This document shows, piece after piece, positions 54,489-62,253 of a stretch of 64,000 nucleotides of DNA. The notes beneath the pieces are model-generated. The model was given only the letters and a program-made list of their open reading frames with translations. It did no database searches and was not told the DNA's origin. A program made the position numbers and the translations under genes. The DNA comes from Natranaerovirga pectinivora. GTDB taxonomy: Bacteria; Bacillota; Clostridia; Lachnospirales; DSM-24629. Location: NCBI RefSeq assembly GCF_004342165.1, contig NZ_SMAL01000001.1, positions 124,001 to 188,000 of the forward strand, read 5' to 3'. Position 1 is the stretch's first letter, and every line of letters begins with the position of its first letter.

Positions 54489-55229
54489 ATGTATCGTTTT
54501 TTTGTTGATTCAAGACAAATAAGTGAAAAAGAGATTATAATTTTAGGCGATGATGTTAACCATATTAAAAATGTTCTTCGTATGGAAAAAGGAGAATGCC
54601 TTGTAATTTGTAATGGACAAGGAGAAGATTATTATTGTATAATAGATTCAGTTGAAAATGATAGGGTTATTGCTCTAATACAAGAAAAGACTATTTCTGA
54701 AACTGAATTAAAAACGAAAATTTATCTTTTTCAAGGGATGCCTAAAAAAGATAAAATGGAGTTAATTATACAAAAATCTGTTGAGCTTGGTGTACAAGAG
54801 ATTATACCAGTAATAACTCAAAGGACAATTATAAAATTAGAGCCTAAAAAAGAGATTAAAAAAATTGAGAGATGGAATGCTATCTCCCTTTCTGCTGCAA
54901 AGCAAGCAAAAAGAGGGATTATACCTAAAGTTAGTAATACCATGAGTTTTAATGAAGCACTAACATTTGCAAGTAAAGAGTTGGATGCTGTTTTAATTCC
55001 TTATGAAAAAGCTAATAATATAAGTGTGACAAAATCAATAATAGAGAGTATGAAAGTCAACTCGGTAGGCATATTTATTGGACCAGAAGGTGGATTCGAA
55101 GAAGAAGAGATAGAAAAAGCAATAAAATATGGTGCACAGCCAATATCTCTAGGAAAAAGAATTCTTAGAACAGAAACGGCTGGTTTAACACTACTATCAA
55201 TATTAATGTATAATTTTGAGGAGGATTAA
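54489..55229 (+). CDS. rsmE: 16S rRNA (uracil(1498)-N(3))-methyltransferase
   Basis: A 246-residue SPOUT-class methyltransferase (RsmE) that N3-methylates U1498. It starts MYRFFVDSRQ as usual for the family, then DDVNHIKNVLRMEKGE (about 19-34), and the knotted SAM site: IGPEGGFEEEEIEKA (about 196-210) and LGKRILRTETAGLTLLS (about 220-236). A TTG at 54477 is in frame, but GGTGG (54479-54483) 5 bases upstream of the ATG at 54489 decides for the shorter form. Confidence 0.95.
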   Translation: MYRFFVDSRQISEKEIIILGDDVNHIKNVLRMEKGECLVICNGQGEDYYCIIDSVENDRVIALIQEKTISETELKTKIYLFQGMPKKDKMELIIQKSVELGVQEIIPVITQRTIIKLEPKKEIKKIERWNAISLSAAKQAKRGIIPKVSNTMSFNEALTFASKELDAVLIPYEKANNISVTKSIIESMKVNSVGIFIGPEGGFEEEEIEKAIKYGAQPISLGKRILRTETAGLTLLSILMYNFEED

Positions 55230-55230
55230 A

Positions 55231-55596
55231 ATGGCGCTTAGAGTTCTTATTGTTGATGACGCTATCTTTATGAGAACCGTTTTAAAGAAAATGTTGGCAG
55301 AAGAAGGCAATTTTGAAATTGTTGGTGAAGCTAATAATGGTGTAGAAGCCATTGCAAAAGCAAAAGAATTACAACCTGATATAATAACACTTGATATAAC
55401 AATGCCAGAAATGGATGGTGTTACGGCACTTCCTGAGATTGTAAAAGCAAGTCCTAATACAAAAGTTATTATGTGCTCGGCTATGGGGCAGCAACCAATG
55501 GTTATTGAAGCTATTAAGAATGGTGCGAAGGATTTTATTGTTAAACCATTTCAGAAAGCTAGGGTATTGCAGGCTATTGAAAATGTGATGAAATAA
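55231..55596 (+). CDS. Stand-alone CheY-like response regulator
   Basis: A 121-residue single receiver domain. Acid pocket VDDAIFMR (about 7-14), phospho-acceptor Asp in TLDITMPEMDG (about 54), the switch Ser in MCSAMGQQ (about 83), and Lys in IVKPF (about 104). MRT at the start of helix 1 and TMPEMDG match CheY of Clostridia. No output domain, kinase or chemotaxis gene is adjacent; it sits 1 bp after rsmE, with GAGGAGG inside the rsmE end. Its partner is unknown. Confidence 0.9.
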   Translation: MALRVLIVDDAIFMRTVLKKMLAEEGNFEIVGEANNGVEAIAKAKELQPDIITLDITMPEMDGVTALPEIVKASPNTKVIMCSAMGQQPMVIEAIKNGAKDFIVKPFQKARVLQAIENVMK

Positions 55597-55614
55597 ATCT
55601 AACATTGTAAAGTC

Positions 55615-55835
55615 AAGCACACAAGTGTGCTTATGAGTGTCGACTTAGTCGACACTCATTTTATGAATAGCCGATGTATGTGCAGGGATTTGTGATATAT
55701 ATGAACTTCAAAAACCCACAACCATCCTTGGTTGTTAGGGTTTTGCTGCGCCATCCTTGGCTCCGCTATTGCGTTCATATATATCACAAATCCTAGCTTG
55801 AATTTGCTACAGTTTGAAGCACACATAGTGTGCTT
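55615..55835 (+). repeat. Nested palindromic element
   Basis: Five stems in 221 bp: AAGCACAC/GTGTGCTT (55615-55632); ATGAGTGTCGAC/GTCGACACTCAT (55633-55659, TTTT after it); a pair of 21-base perfect arms (55686-55706 and 55773-55793); inside it AACCCACAACCA/TGGTTGTTAGGGTT (about 55713-55745) and a second small stem. CCATCCTTGG occurs twice inside (55722, 55751). The outermost palindrome reappears as AAGCACACATAGTGTGCTT (55817-55835). No coding frame. The first two hairpins may terminate cheY. Confidence 0.8.
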
Positions 55836-55885
55836 TATATTTGTTAGTAAATAAATATACGAAAGATAAATGTATGGAGGTTTAT

Positions 55886-57055
55886 ATGGAAGTTTATTTT
55901 GATAATGCTGCGACGACGAAGCCTTTTCCTGAAGTGATTGATAAGATTGTGCAGGGGTATGAGGAGTATGGGAATACTTCTTCGTTGCATAATAAAGGGA
56001 TTCGTGCGGAGAAGTTGGTTAAAGAGGCCAAGTCTGTTTTTGCTAAGTTGCTTAAAGTGGATGATAAAGAGTTGTTTTTTACTTCAGGTGGGACGGAGTC
56101 TAATAATCTTGCTATTATTGGGACGGCATTGGCGAATAGACGGTCAGGTAAACATATTATTACTTCTTCTATTGAACATGCATCGGTTTTGAACACTATG
56201 AAGGCGTTAGAAGAGGATGGGTTTGTTGATACCTTTGAAATAACCGTTATTGAGGTTAATAAAGAGGGTATTATTGATATAGAGGCATTGAAAGACGCCA
56301 TTAGAGAAGATACCATTCTTGTGTCTTTAATGCATGTAAATAATGAAATTGGTTCAGTGCAACCTATTAAAGAGATTGGTAGGATTATAAAGGAAAGTAA
56401 TTCAAAAACACTTTTTCATGTAGATGGTGTTCAATCCTTTGGTAAGTATAGTATTCATCCTAAAAAAGATCTTATTGACTTATTAAGTATCAGTGCCCAT
56501 AAAATTCATGGGCCTAAAGGTGTAGGGTTGCTATTTGTAAAAGACAAAGTTAAAATTAAACCAATTATTTTTGGTGGAAATCATCAAAAAGGTCTTAGGT
56601 CAGGTACAGAGAATGTTCCTGGGGTGATGGGATTTGCCGAAGCTGCTAAGTTGATGTATGAAAGTTTAGAGGAAAAGATACAATATTTATATAATATTAA
56701 AAAAGAGTTGGCCTATGGCATTTTAAATAATATTGACGATACAGCAATCAACGGTAGTATTGAAGAGGGCGCACCACATATATTAAATATTCGATTTAAA
56801 TATATAAGAAGTGAAGTACTTATGCATACCCTGGAAAATAATGGGATCTATGTATCTACAGGTTCTGCTTGTTCCTCAAATAAAAATAGTACCAGTCAAG
56901 TTTTAAAATGTTTAGGTTTAGATATAAATGAAGTAGACGAGTCTGTTAGATTTAGTTTTTCTGTATATAATACAATTGAAGAAGTTAATTACTGTATTGA
57001 AAATCTTAAAAAAGAAGTGCCTTTCTTAAGAAGGTATGTTAGAGGTGGAAAGTAA
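55886..57055 (+). CDS. Cysteine desulfurase (NifS/IscS family)
   Basis: A 389-residue PLP enzyme that takes sulfur from cysteine. It opens MEVYFDNAATTKPF; SGGTESNNLAI (about 71), PLP-lysine in SAHKIHGPKGVG (about 203-214), and catalytic Cys in TGSACSSNK (about 324-332). The frame opens at 55841, but GGAGG at 55876-55880 and the family start fix ATG 55886. It overlaps thiI by one base (TAATG), so it likely supplies sulfur to ThiI. The first ~350 bp use mainly G/T-ending codons (GAG, AAG, GGG, TTG, GCG, ACG), unlike the remainder and the neighbours. Confidence 0.95.
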   Translation: MEVYFDNAATTKPFPEVIDKIVQGYEEYGNTSSLHNKGIRAEKLVKEAKSVFAKLLKVDDKELFFTSGGTESNNLAIIGTALANRRSGKHIITSSIEHASVLNTMKALEEDGFVDTFEITVIEVNKEGIIDIEALKDAIREDTILVSLMHVNNEIGSVQPIKEIGRIIKESNSKTLFHVDGVQSFGKYSIHPKKDLIDLLSISAHKIHGPKGVGLLFVKDKVKIKPIIFGGNHQKGLRSGTENVPGVMGFAEAAKLMYESLEEKIQYLYNIKKELAYGILNNIDDTAINGSIEEGAPHILNIRFKYIRSEVLMHTLENNGIYVSTGSACSSNKNSTSQVLKCLGLDINEVDESVRFSFSVYNTIEEVNYCIENLKKEVPFLRRYVRGGK

Positions 57056-58224
57056 TGTATAATGCATTTTTAGTTAAGTATGGTGAACTTGCAATAAAAG
57101 GAAGAAACAGATATTTGTTTGAAAATGTTCTTGTTCAACACATTAAAAGGGCTTTAAAACCTTATGGTGAATTTATTGTAAAAAAAGAACAAGGTAGAAT
57201 TTTTATTGAAGCCCTTTCAGATTTTGAGTATGACGAGGCTATAGATAAGTTAAGAAAGATATTTGGTATTGTTGGGATTTGTCCTGTTATTTTATCAGAT
57301 GACTTATCTTTTGAAGCAGTGAAAAAGCTTTCCATTGAATATGTAAATCAATCTTTTGAAGAAAAGAATTTTACTTTTAAGGTAGAGGCAAGAAGAGCGG
57401 ATAAAAAATACCCATTAGATTCTATGGAAATCTCTAGAGAAATTGGTTCAATTTTATTAGATGAGTTTTCAAATCTAAAAGTAGATGTGCATAAGCCAGA
57501 AGTGAAAATAATGGTGGAAATAAGAAACAAAGCATACATCTATTCTCATGTTATTCCAGGTTTAGGTGGAATGCCTGTAGGAACCAATGGAAAGGCTATG
57601 CTTATGCTTTCAGGTGGTATTGATAGCCCAGTAGCAGGTTGGATGATAGCAAAAAGAGGTGTGGCAATAGATGCAGTCTATTACCATTCTCATCCTTACA
57701 CAAGTGAACGTGCCAAAGAGAAAGTTATTGATTTGGCTAAAATCATTAGTGAATATACAGGTCCAATTAATTTACATGTGGTACCATTTACAGACATACA
57801 ATTGTATATCTATGAAAACTGCCCTCACGAACAATTAACGATCATTATGAGAAGAGTAATGATGCAAATGGCAGAAAGAATCGCTTTGGATAATGGGGCG
57901 TTAGCTTTAATCACAGGGGAAAGTATTGGACAAGTTGCGAGTCAAACCATTCAAAGTTTAACAACAACAAATGCTGTGTGTAATATTCCTGTATTTAGAC
58001 CGTTAATTGGTTTTGACAAACAAGAGATTGTAAACATATCGGAGAAGATAGGCACTTATGAAACTTCAATATTACCTTATGAAGATTGTTGTACAATTTT
58101 TGTTGCAAAACATCCCGTGACCAAACCAAGTTTAAAAAGCATAGAAAGATCAGAACGTAAATTAGAGAAAATAGAAGAATTAGTAAATGAATCCTTAGAA
58201 AAGACAGAAGTAATAAAAGTATAA
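57055..58224 (+). CDS. thiI: tRNA 4-thiouridine synthetase ThiI
   Basis: A 389-residue enzyme that makes s4U8 in tRNA (and may feed thiamine thiazole synthesis). N-terminal ferredoxin-like and THUMP domains (about 1-170), PP-loop MLSGGIDSPVAGWM (about 183-196), and C-terminal FRPLIGFDKQEI, ILPYEDCCTIF (about 338-348). There is no C-terminal rhodanese domain, so sulfur must come from the cysteine desulfurase directly upstream in another way, as in Bacillus. ATG overlaps the previous stop. Confidence 0.95.
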   Translation: MYNAFLVKYGELAIKGRNRYLFENVLVQHIKRALKPYGEFIVKKEQGRIFIEALSDFEYDEAIDKLRKIFGIVGICPVILSDDLSFEAVKKLSIEYVNQSFEEKNFTFKVEARRADKKYPLDSMEISREIGSILLDEFSNLKVDVHKPEVKIMVEIRNKAYIYSHVIPGLGGMPVGTNGKAMLMLSGGIDSPVAGWMIAKRGVAIDAVYYHSHPYTSERAKEKVIDLAKIISEYTGPINLHVVPFTDIQLYIYENCPHEQLTIIMRRVMMQMAERIALDNGALALITGESIGQVASQTIQSLTTTNAVCNIPVFRPLIGFDKQEIVNISEKIGTYETSILPYEDCCTIFVAKHPVTKPSLKSIERSERKLEKIEELVNESLEKTEVIKV

Positions 58225-58244
58225 ACAAAAATAACCAGTGTATT

Positions 58245-58272
58245 CACTGAAAAACTTAAAAGTTTTCAGTGG
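58245..58272 (+). terminator. Hairpin after thiI
   Basis: CACTGAAAA-ACTT and AAGTTTTCAGTG pair with one bulge; there is little T-run. May work weakly in both directions for the convergent HPr-like gene. Confidence 0.5.
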
Positions 58273-58313
58273 TACAATGGTTAGATTAAACAAATGATTG
58301 AAATGGAGAAGAA

Positions 58314-58544
58314 TTATTCAACGATGTATGGTTTTAAAACTTCCATCACTTCTTCTTCATTATCAGTATGAACGTTAAGATCAATTGGTTTAGATAAATC
58401 TAAACTAAAAATCCCCATAATTGACTTAGCGTCAATTACATATCTTCCTGACATTAAGTCAAAATCGTACTCAAATTTGCTAACTAAGTTTACAAAACTT
58501 TTAACTTTATCAATTGAATTTAAAGTAACTTGTAATTTAATCAT
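58314..58544 (-). CDS. HPr-family protein lacking the phosphorylatable histidine
   Basis: A 76-residue HPr fold: MIKLQVTL, then a section that should hold His15 but reads NSIDKVKSFVNLVSKF with no His, then the serine-site motif AKSIMGIFSLDL (Ser at about 41), normally phosphorylated by HPr kinase. Such a protein cannot pass phosphate in the PTS; it resembles Crh of Bacillus in keeping only the Ser site. AAGGAGGG precedes the ATG on the minus strand. Single gene with its own promoter. A regulatory role in carbon catabolite control is inference. Confidence 0.85.
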   Translation of the reverse strand: MIKLQVTLNSIDKVKSFVNLVSKFEYDFDLMSGRYVIDAKSIMGIFSLDLSKPIDLNVHTDNEEEVMEVLKPYIVE

Positions 58545-58579
58545 ATAAAGCCCTCCTTATAATATCTTGGTATATATTT

Positions 58580-58608
58580 ATACTACCTAAAATGGGAAAG
58601 ATTGTCAA
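58580..58608 (-). promoter_or_regulatory. Sigma-A promoter of the HPr-like gene
   Basis: On the minus strand, TTGACA (58608-58603), a 17-bp spacer and TAGTAT (58585-58580), 36 bp from the start codon. The rest of the gap up to 58800 is AT-rich and shows no gene. Confidence 0.65.
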
Positions 58609-58813
58609 TATTAAATTATTTTGAAGTCACAAAATTTGACGCCTTCCATAGACAAAAAAAGCTAATTTAAAAGGATTTTATAAGACTTGTATGGTTTTAA
58701 CAGATGTATAAATAAATTAGGTAAATAATTATAAAAAACAAAGGACAGCAATTTAATTATAGAGTTATTAATGATTAAAGATAATTATTGAATACACAAA
58801 AGCGAGGTTGAAT

Positions 58814-60118
58814 ATGGGAAAAGTAGCTTTTCACACATTAGGTTGTAAAGTAAATCAATATGAAACAGATGCAATGCTTCAGTTATTTGAAAATAATGGG
58901 TATAAGGTAATACCTTTTAATGAAGTATCAGATATATATATAATTAATACTTGTACTGTAACAAATATGGCAGATAAGAAATCAAGACAGATTATTAATA
59001 AGGCAAAGAAAACAAATCCTGATTCTATTATTGTTGTTGTAGGGTGTTATGCCCAAGCAGCAAAAGAAAAGCTTGAATTAGACAAAGACATTGATATTGT
59101 CATTGGAAATAATAAAAAGAACGATATTTTAAATATCGTTGAAGACTATATAAAAGAAAAGAAAATAGAAGATACAGTAATTGATATTAATGATACAGAT
59201 ATTTATGAGCCATTATCCATTACAAAGGTTTCAGAGAAAACAAGAGCTTACATTAAAATACAAGATGGATGTAATCAATTTTGTTCATATTGTATTATCC
59301 CATTTATGAGGGGACGGGTACGTAGTAGATTGCCTGAAGAAGTCATTAAAGAAGTGGAAGCTTTAGTAAAAAATGGTTACAAAGAAGTGGTTTTAACAGG
59401 TATTCATTTGGCTTCTTATGGGAAAGATTTAGTAGATATTCATATTTTAGATTTATTAAAAGAACTCAATAAAATTCAAGATCTTAAAAGAATCAGATTA
59501 GGTTCACTAGAGCCGAATTTAATAACAGAAGAATTTGCCAAAGAAGTAAGTTCTATAGAAAAATTATGTCCTCATTTTCATTTATCTCTTCAAAGTGGAT
59601 GTAATGAAACTTTAAAAAGAATGAATAGAAAATACACTACAGAATCATACTTAGATAAGGTTGAAATTCTTCGCAAGTATTATAATAAACCGGCGATAAC
59701 AACGGATATTATTGTAGGTTTTCCAGGGGAAACAGAAGAAGAATTCAATGAAACCTATGAATTTACAAGAAAAATTTCTTTTAGTGACGTTCATGTATTT
59801 AAGTACTCCAAAAGAGAAGGAACAAAAGCAGCTGACTTTACGAATCAAGTAGAGGAAAAAGTAAAAACATTTCGAAGCAATAAACTTATTCAATGCTGTA
59901 ATGCCTTAAAAGAAAAGTACCTTGAAGATATGAAAGGTGAAATAGAAGAAGTATTATTTGAGGAAACCATTACCATAGATGATAAAGACTATTGTATGGG
60001 ACATACTAAAAGATATGTTAAAGTAGGTATAATAAGTGATGAAGATATAAGCAATCAATTAATCAATGTGGAATTGTTAGAAAGAAAAGATGATTTGCTA
60101 TTTGGAAGAAAACAATAA
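58814..60118 (+). CDS. mtaB: tRNA (N6-threonylcarbamoyladenosine(37)-C2)-methylthiotransferase MtaB
   Basis: A 434-residue methylthiotransferase that turns t6A37 into ms2t6A37. N-terminal UPF0004 domain with GCKVNQYETD (about 10-19) and cysteines at NTCTVTN and GCYAQ; radical SAM motif GCNQFCSYCIIPFMRG (about 151-166); C-terminal TRAM domain (about 375-434). VNQYE distinguishes MtaB from MiaB and RimO. TTG at 58808 is in frame; GCGAGGTTG fits the ATG at 58814. Confidence 0.95.
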   Translation: MGKVAFHTLGCKVNQYETDAMLQLFENNGYKVIPFNEVSDIYIINTCTVTNMADKKSRQIINKAKKTNPDSIIVVVGCYAQAAKEKLELDKDIDIVIGNNKKNDILNIVEDYIKEKKIEDTVIDINDTDIYEPLSITKVSEKTRAYIKIQDGCNQFCSYCIIPFMRGRVRSRLPEEVIKEVEALVKNGYKEVVLTGIHLASYGKDLVDIHILDLLKELNKIQDLKRIRLGSLEPNLITEEFAKEVSSIEKLCPHFHLSLQSGCNETLKRMNRKYTTESYLDKVEILRKYYNKPAITTDIIVGFPGETEEEFNETYEFTRKISFSDVHVFKYSKREGTKAADFTNQVEEKVKTFRSNKLIQCCNALKEKYLEDMKGEIEEVLFEETITIDDKDYCMGHTKRYVKVGIISDEDISNQLINVELLERKDDLLFGRKQ

Positions 60119-60148
60119 AAAACAAAATAAAATTATTAACAAATATAA

Positions 60149-60354
60149 TTGAATTTTTACAGTTTTTGTTATAATATATATTTAAGGAATATACTATCGT
60201 GAAAATGAAAGCATGTTGTTTTCATTAAAACTTGTGCCTTCTGGGCGGCCAGAGGTATGTAGTAAACTATAAATATACCAAAAAATAAAAAGTTGAGTAT
60301 CCTTGACTTTTAATAATTTTATATAATGAGATTCGTTATTAAGGATGTGAGACT
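60149..60354 (+). other. Possible structured leader RNA upstream of ireB
   Basis: Behind a possible promoter (TTGAAT 60149-60154, 15 bp, TATAAT 60170-60175) lies a stretch with two compact stems: AATGAAA/TTTCATT (about 60205-60228) and CCTTCTGG/CCAGAGG around GCGG (about 60237-60255), then GGTAT/ATACC (about 60253-60280). The local GC peak in AT-rich surroundings and the 170-nt leader suggest an RNA element. I could not match a known riboswitch. Confidence 0.35.
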
Positions 60355-60615
60355 ATGCCAAAAATCAATCATACCCAGTTTTTTAAAGTAGACAAAGAAC
60401 CTGTAAATGAAGCAAAAGAGGTACTTACAACAGTTTATAAAGCATTAAGTAAAAAGGGTTATAATCCTATTAATCAAATAGTAGGGTATATTTTATCAGG
60501 AGATCCTACATATATAACAAGTTACAACAATGCTAGAAGTGTTATTATGAAAATTGAGCGTGATGAATTATTAGAAGAATTACTAAAAAATTACATTGAT
60601 GATAAATTAAATTAA
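60355..60615 (+). CDS. ireB: IreB family regulatory phosphoprotein
   Basis: An 86-residue protein of the former DUF965. The whole length matches: [19 protein letters not shown] (about 11-29), [25 protein letters not shown] is split as [12 protein letters not shown] and [15 protein letters not shown] (about 48-62), then [18 protein letters not shown]. IreB of Enterococcus is a small substrate of the Ser/Thr kinase IreK and affects cephalosporin resistance. The order ireB-ruvX-DUF1292 is standard. A terminator stands between it and ruvX. Confidence 0.93.
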   Translation: MPKINHTQFFKVDKEPVNEAKEVLTTVYKALSKKGYNPINQIVGYILSGDPTYITSYNNARSVIMKIERDELLEELLKNYIDDKLN

Positions 60616-60637
60616 ATGTTGAGGTCTCAGTAAAACT

Positions 60638-60669
60638 GTAGAATAAAGTGTTTTTATTCTACTTTTTTT
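60638..60669 (+). terminator. Rho-independent terminator after ireB
   Basis: GTAGAATAAA (60638-60647) and TTTATTCTAC (60653-60662), 5-base loop, then seven T. Confidence 0.9.
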
Positions 60670-60717
60670 ACAAACTGAATGGTATATTTTGTTATTGACA
60701 ATAAATGAGGTGTAATA

Positions 60718-61140
60718 TTGAGGTTATTAGGTTTAGATTTCGGTTCAAAAACCGTTGGCGTGGCTGTTAGTGATTTAATGGGTTGGACAGCTCAAGGCCT
60801 AGAAGTAATAAAAAGAAAAGAAGAAAACAATCTAAAAGCGACTATTTTAAGAATATCTGAGATTATTAAAGAATATGAAGTGGAAAAAATAATACTAGGA
60901 TTGCCTAAAAATATGAATAATTCTATTGGCGAACGTGCTGAAAAAGCTCTTAAATTCAAAGAAAGATTAGAAAAGGAATTGAATATTCCCGTTGTAACTT
61001 GGGATGAAAGATTAAGCACAATGTTCGCTGAAAGAACATTGTTAGAAGGGGATATGAGTAGAGAAAAAAGAAAAAAAATCATTGATAAAATGGCAGCTGT
61101 AATTATATTACAAGGCTATCTAGACAGTGGACAAAAATAA
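60718..61140 (+). CDS. ruvX: Putative pre-16S rRNA nuclease / Holliday-junction resolvase RuvX (YqgF)
   Basis: A 140-residue RNase H-fold protein. [16 protein letters not shown] (about 3-18), [14 protein letters not shown] (about 61-74), [14 protein letters not shown] (about 100-113) and the closing [14 protein letters not shown] with its acidic residue are all present. It is thought to trim the 5' end of 16S rRNA. TTG start with GAGGTG upstream; no nearby ATG. Confidence 0.94.
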   Translation: MRLLGLDFGSKTVGVAVSDLMGWTAQGLEVIKRKEENNLKATILRISEIIKEYEVEKIILGLPKNMNNSIGERAEKALKFKERLEKELNIPVVTWDERLSTMFAERTLLEGDMSREKRKKIIDKMAAVIILQGYLDSGQK

Positions 61141-61160
61141 TAATAAATTGAGGTGTAAAA

Positions 61161-61439
61161 ATGGAAAAAGAAAGTAAATTAGAGTTTCAAATTGATGGAA
61201 GTGATGAAAAAGTTGAATTTTATGTTATGGAACAGGTTAGAATAAATAATACAAATTATTTATTAGTGACAGAAGATGAAGACGATGATGAAGCAGATTT
61301 AGAAGCTTATATATTAAAAGAAAAAGAAGTAGGGGAAGATGAAGATATAATTTATGAAATCCTTGAAAATGAAGAAGAATTAACTTTTGTCTCTAAAATA
61401 TTTGAAGCTAAGATAGAAGACTTTGATTTTGAAATATAA
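61161..61439 (+). CDS. yrzB: DUF1292 protein (YrzB-like)
   Basis: A 92-residue very acidic protein of the DUF1292 family: beta-rich start with FQIDGSDEKVEFYVMEQVRI, then NYLLVTEDEDDDEADLEAYILKE is split here as NYLLVTEDEDDDEA and AYILKE, ending EDIIYEILENEEELTFVSKIFEA. Function unknown; found directly after ireB-ruvX in many Firmicutes. TGAGGTGT precedes the ATG. Confidence 0.9.
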   Translation: MEKESKLEFQIDGSDEKVEFYVMEQVRINNTNYLLVTEDEDDDEADLEAYILKEKEVGEDEDIIYEILENEEELTFVSKIFEAKIEDFDFEI

Positions 61440-61465
61440 TTTAAGTATCAAATATAAGTATTAAA

Positions 61466-61494
61466 ATAATTATGAAAGTCCATAATTATATTTT
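61466..61494 (+). terminator. Hairpin with T-rich tail after yrzB
   Basis: ATAATTATG (61466-61474) and CATAATTAT (61481-61489) with a 6-base loop, followed by ATTTTCT. Purely A/T-rich; it might instead be an operator upstream of fur. Confidence 0.5.
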
Positions 61495-61513
61495 CTAGGA
61501 ATTCTAGTATCAA

Positions 61514-61542
61514 TTGACAAAAAACTAAATGAAACATATAAT
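61514..61542 (+). promoter_or_regulatory. Sigma-A promoter of fur
   Basis: Consensus TTGACA (61514-61519), 17-bp spacer, TATAAT (61537-61542). A strong promoter with about a 65-nt leader. Confidence 0.85.
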
Positions 61543-61614
61543 GGTATAGAGTTATTCCATAATAAGGTAAATCAGAATCCATTATATTTCGGGTGTTTGT
61601 TAGGGGAGAGTTTT

Positions 61615-62061
61615 ATGTCACAAGAAAAAAATGATTTTAAAGAACTTTTAAAAGAAAAAGGTCTGAAGCTAACAACTCAAAGAAGAACGATTCTTGAGCT
61701 TTTAGAAAAGCATCAAGGTGAGCATTTAACTGCTGAAGAGATTTATGAATTAGTTAAGATAGAATGTCCAGAGATTGGACTTGCAACGGTATATAGAACA
61801 GTACAACTTTTACAAGAATTAAAACTTATAGAAAGATTAAATTTGGATGATGGGTATAGCCGATATGAAATTGGTAAAAGCGAAAATGAACATCATCATC
61901 ATCATTTAATATGTAATCAATGCAGTAAAGTACTTGAAGTAGAAGACGATTTATTAGATCCATTAGAAGACGAAATAGAAAAATCTTTTAATTTTAAAGT
62001 AACGGATCATAAAGTAAAATTTTATGGTATTTGTAGTGACTGTATAAAAGATAACAAGTAA
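61615..62061 (+). CDS. Fur family metal-dependent transcriptional regulator
   Basis: A 148-residue Fur-fold repressor. DNA-binding helix region LKLTTQRRTILELLEKHQGEHLTAEEIY is divided here as LTTQRRTILELLEKH and EHLTAEEIYELVK, then IGLATVYRTVQLLQEL (about 58-73); the metal-binding part has NEHHHHHLICNQCSK (about 90-104) and a second pair CSDC near the end, for structural zinc. Sensing could be iron (Fur) or peroxide (PerR); the residues do not settle it. GGGGAGAG precedes ATG 61615; an earlier TTG at 61597 is less likely. Confidence 0.92.
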   Translation: MSQEKNDFKELLKEKGLKLTTQRRTILELLEKHQGEHLTAEEIYELVKIECPEIGLATVYRTVQLLQELKLIERLNLDDGYSRYEIGKSENEHHHHHLICNQCSKVLEVEDDLLDPLEDEIEKSFNFKVTDHKVKFYGICSDCIKDNK

Positions 62062-62092
62062 GGATACACTTTAAATCTTAATATTGGTTTTA

Positions 62093-62118
62093 AAGTTACT
62101 TGCATAACTTCTTTTTTT
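62093..62118 (+). terminator. Terminator after fur
   Basis: AAGTTA (62093-62098) and TAACTT (62105-62110), short stem, followed by C and seven T. Confidence 0.6.
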
Positions 62119-62138
62119 GATGCACAAATTTAATTATA

Positions 62139-62177
62139 GTTTCCTTGAAAACATTTTAGAATTTGTATTCAAGGAAT
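62139..62177 (+). repeat. Inverted repeat upstream of RNase J
   Basis: TTCCTTGAA and TTCAAGGAA are perfect 9-base arms about 20 bp apart in the leader of the RNase J gene. RNase genes are often autoregulated by leader structure, so it may be a processing site. Confidence 0.45.
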
Positions 62178-62253
62178 CTTGTTCGGAATTAAGCTGTATA
62201 AGTTGAAATAATGGGCGGTTTTATATACATACTAAAAAAATGGAGGTGGCATT

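Noticed and set aside
55894-56316. 140-codon minus-strand frame in the cysteine desulfurase gene
   Set aside because: Antisense shadow; the plus-strand frame has all family motifs.
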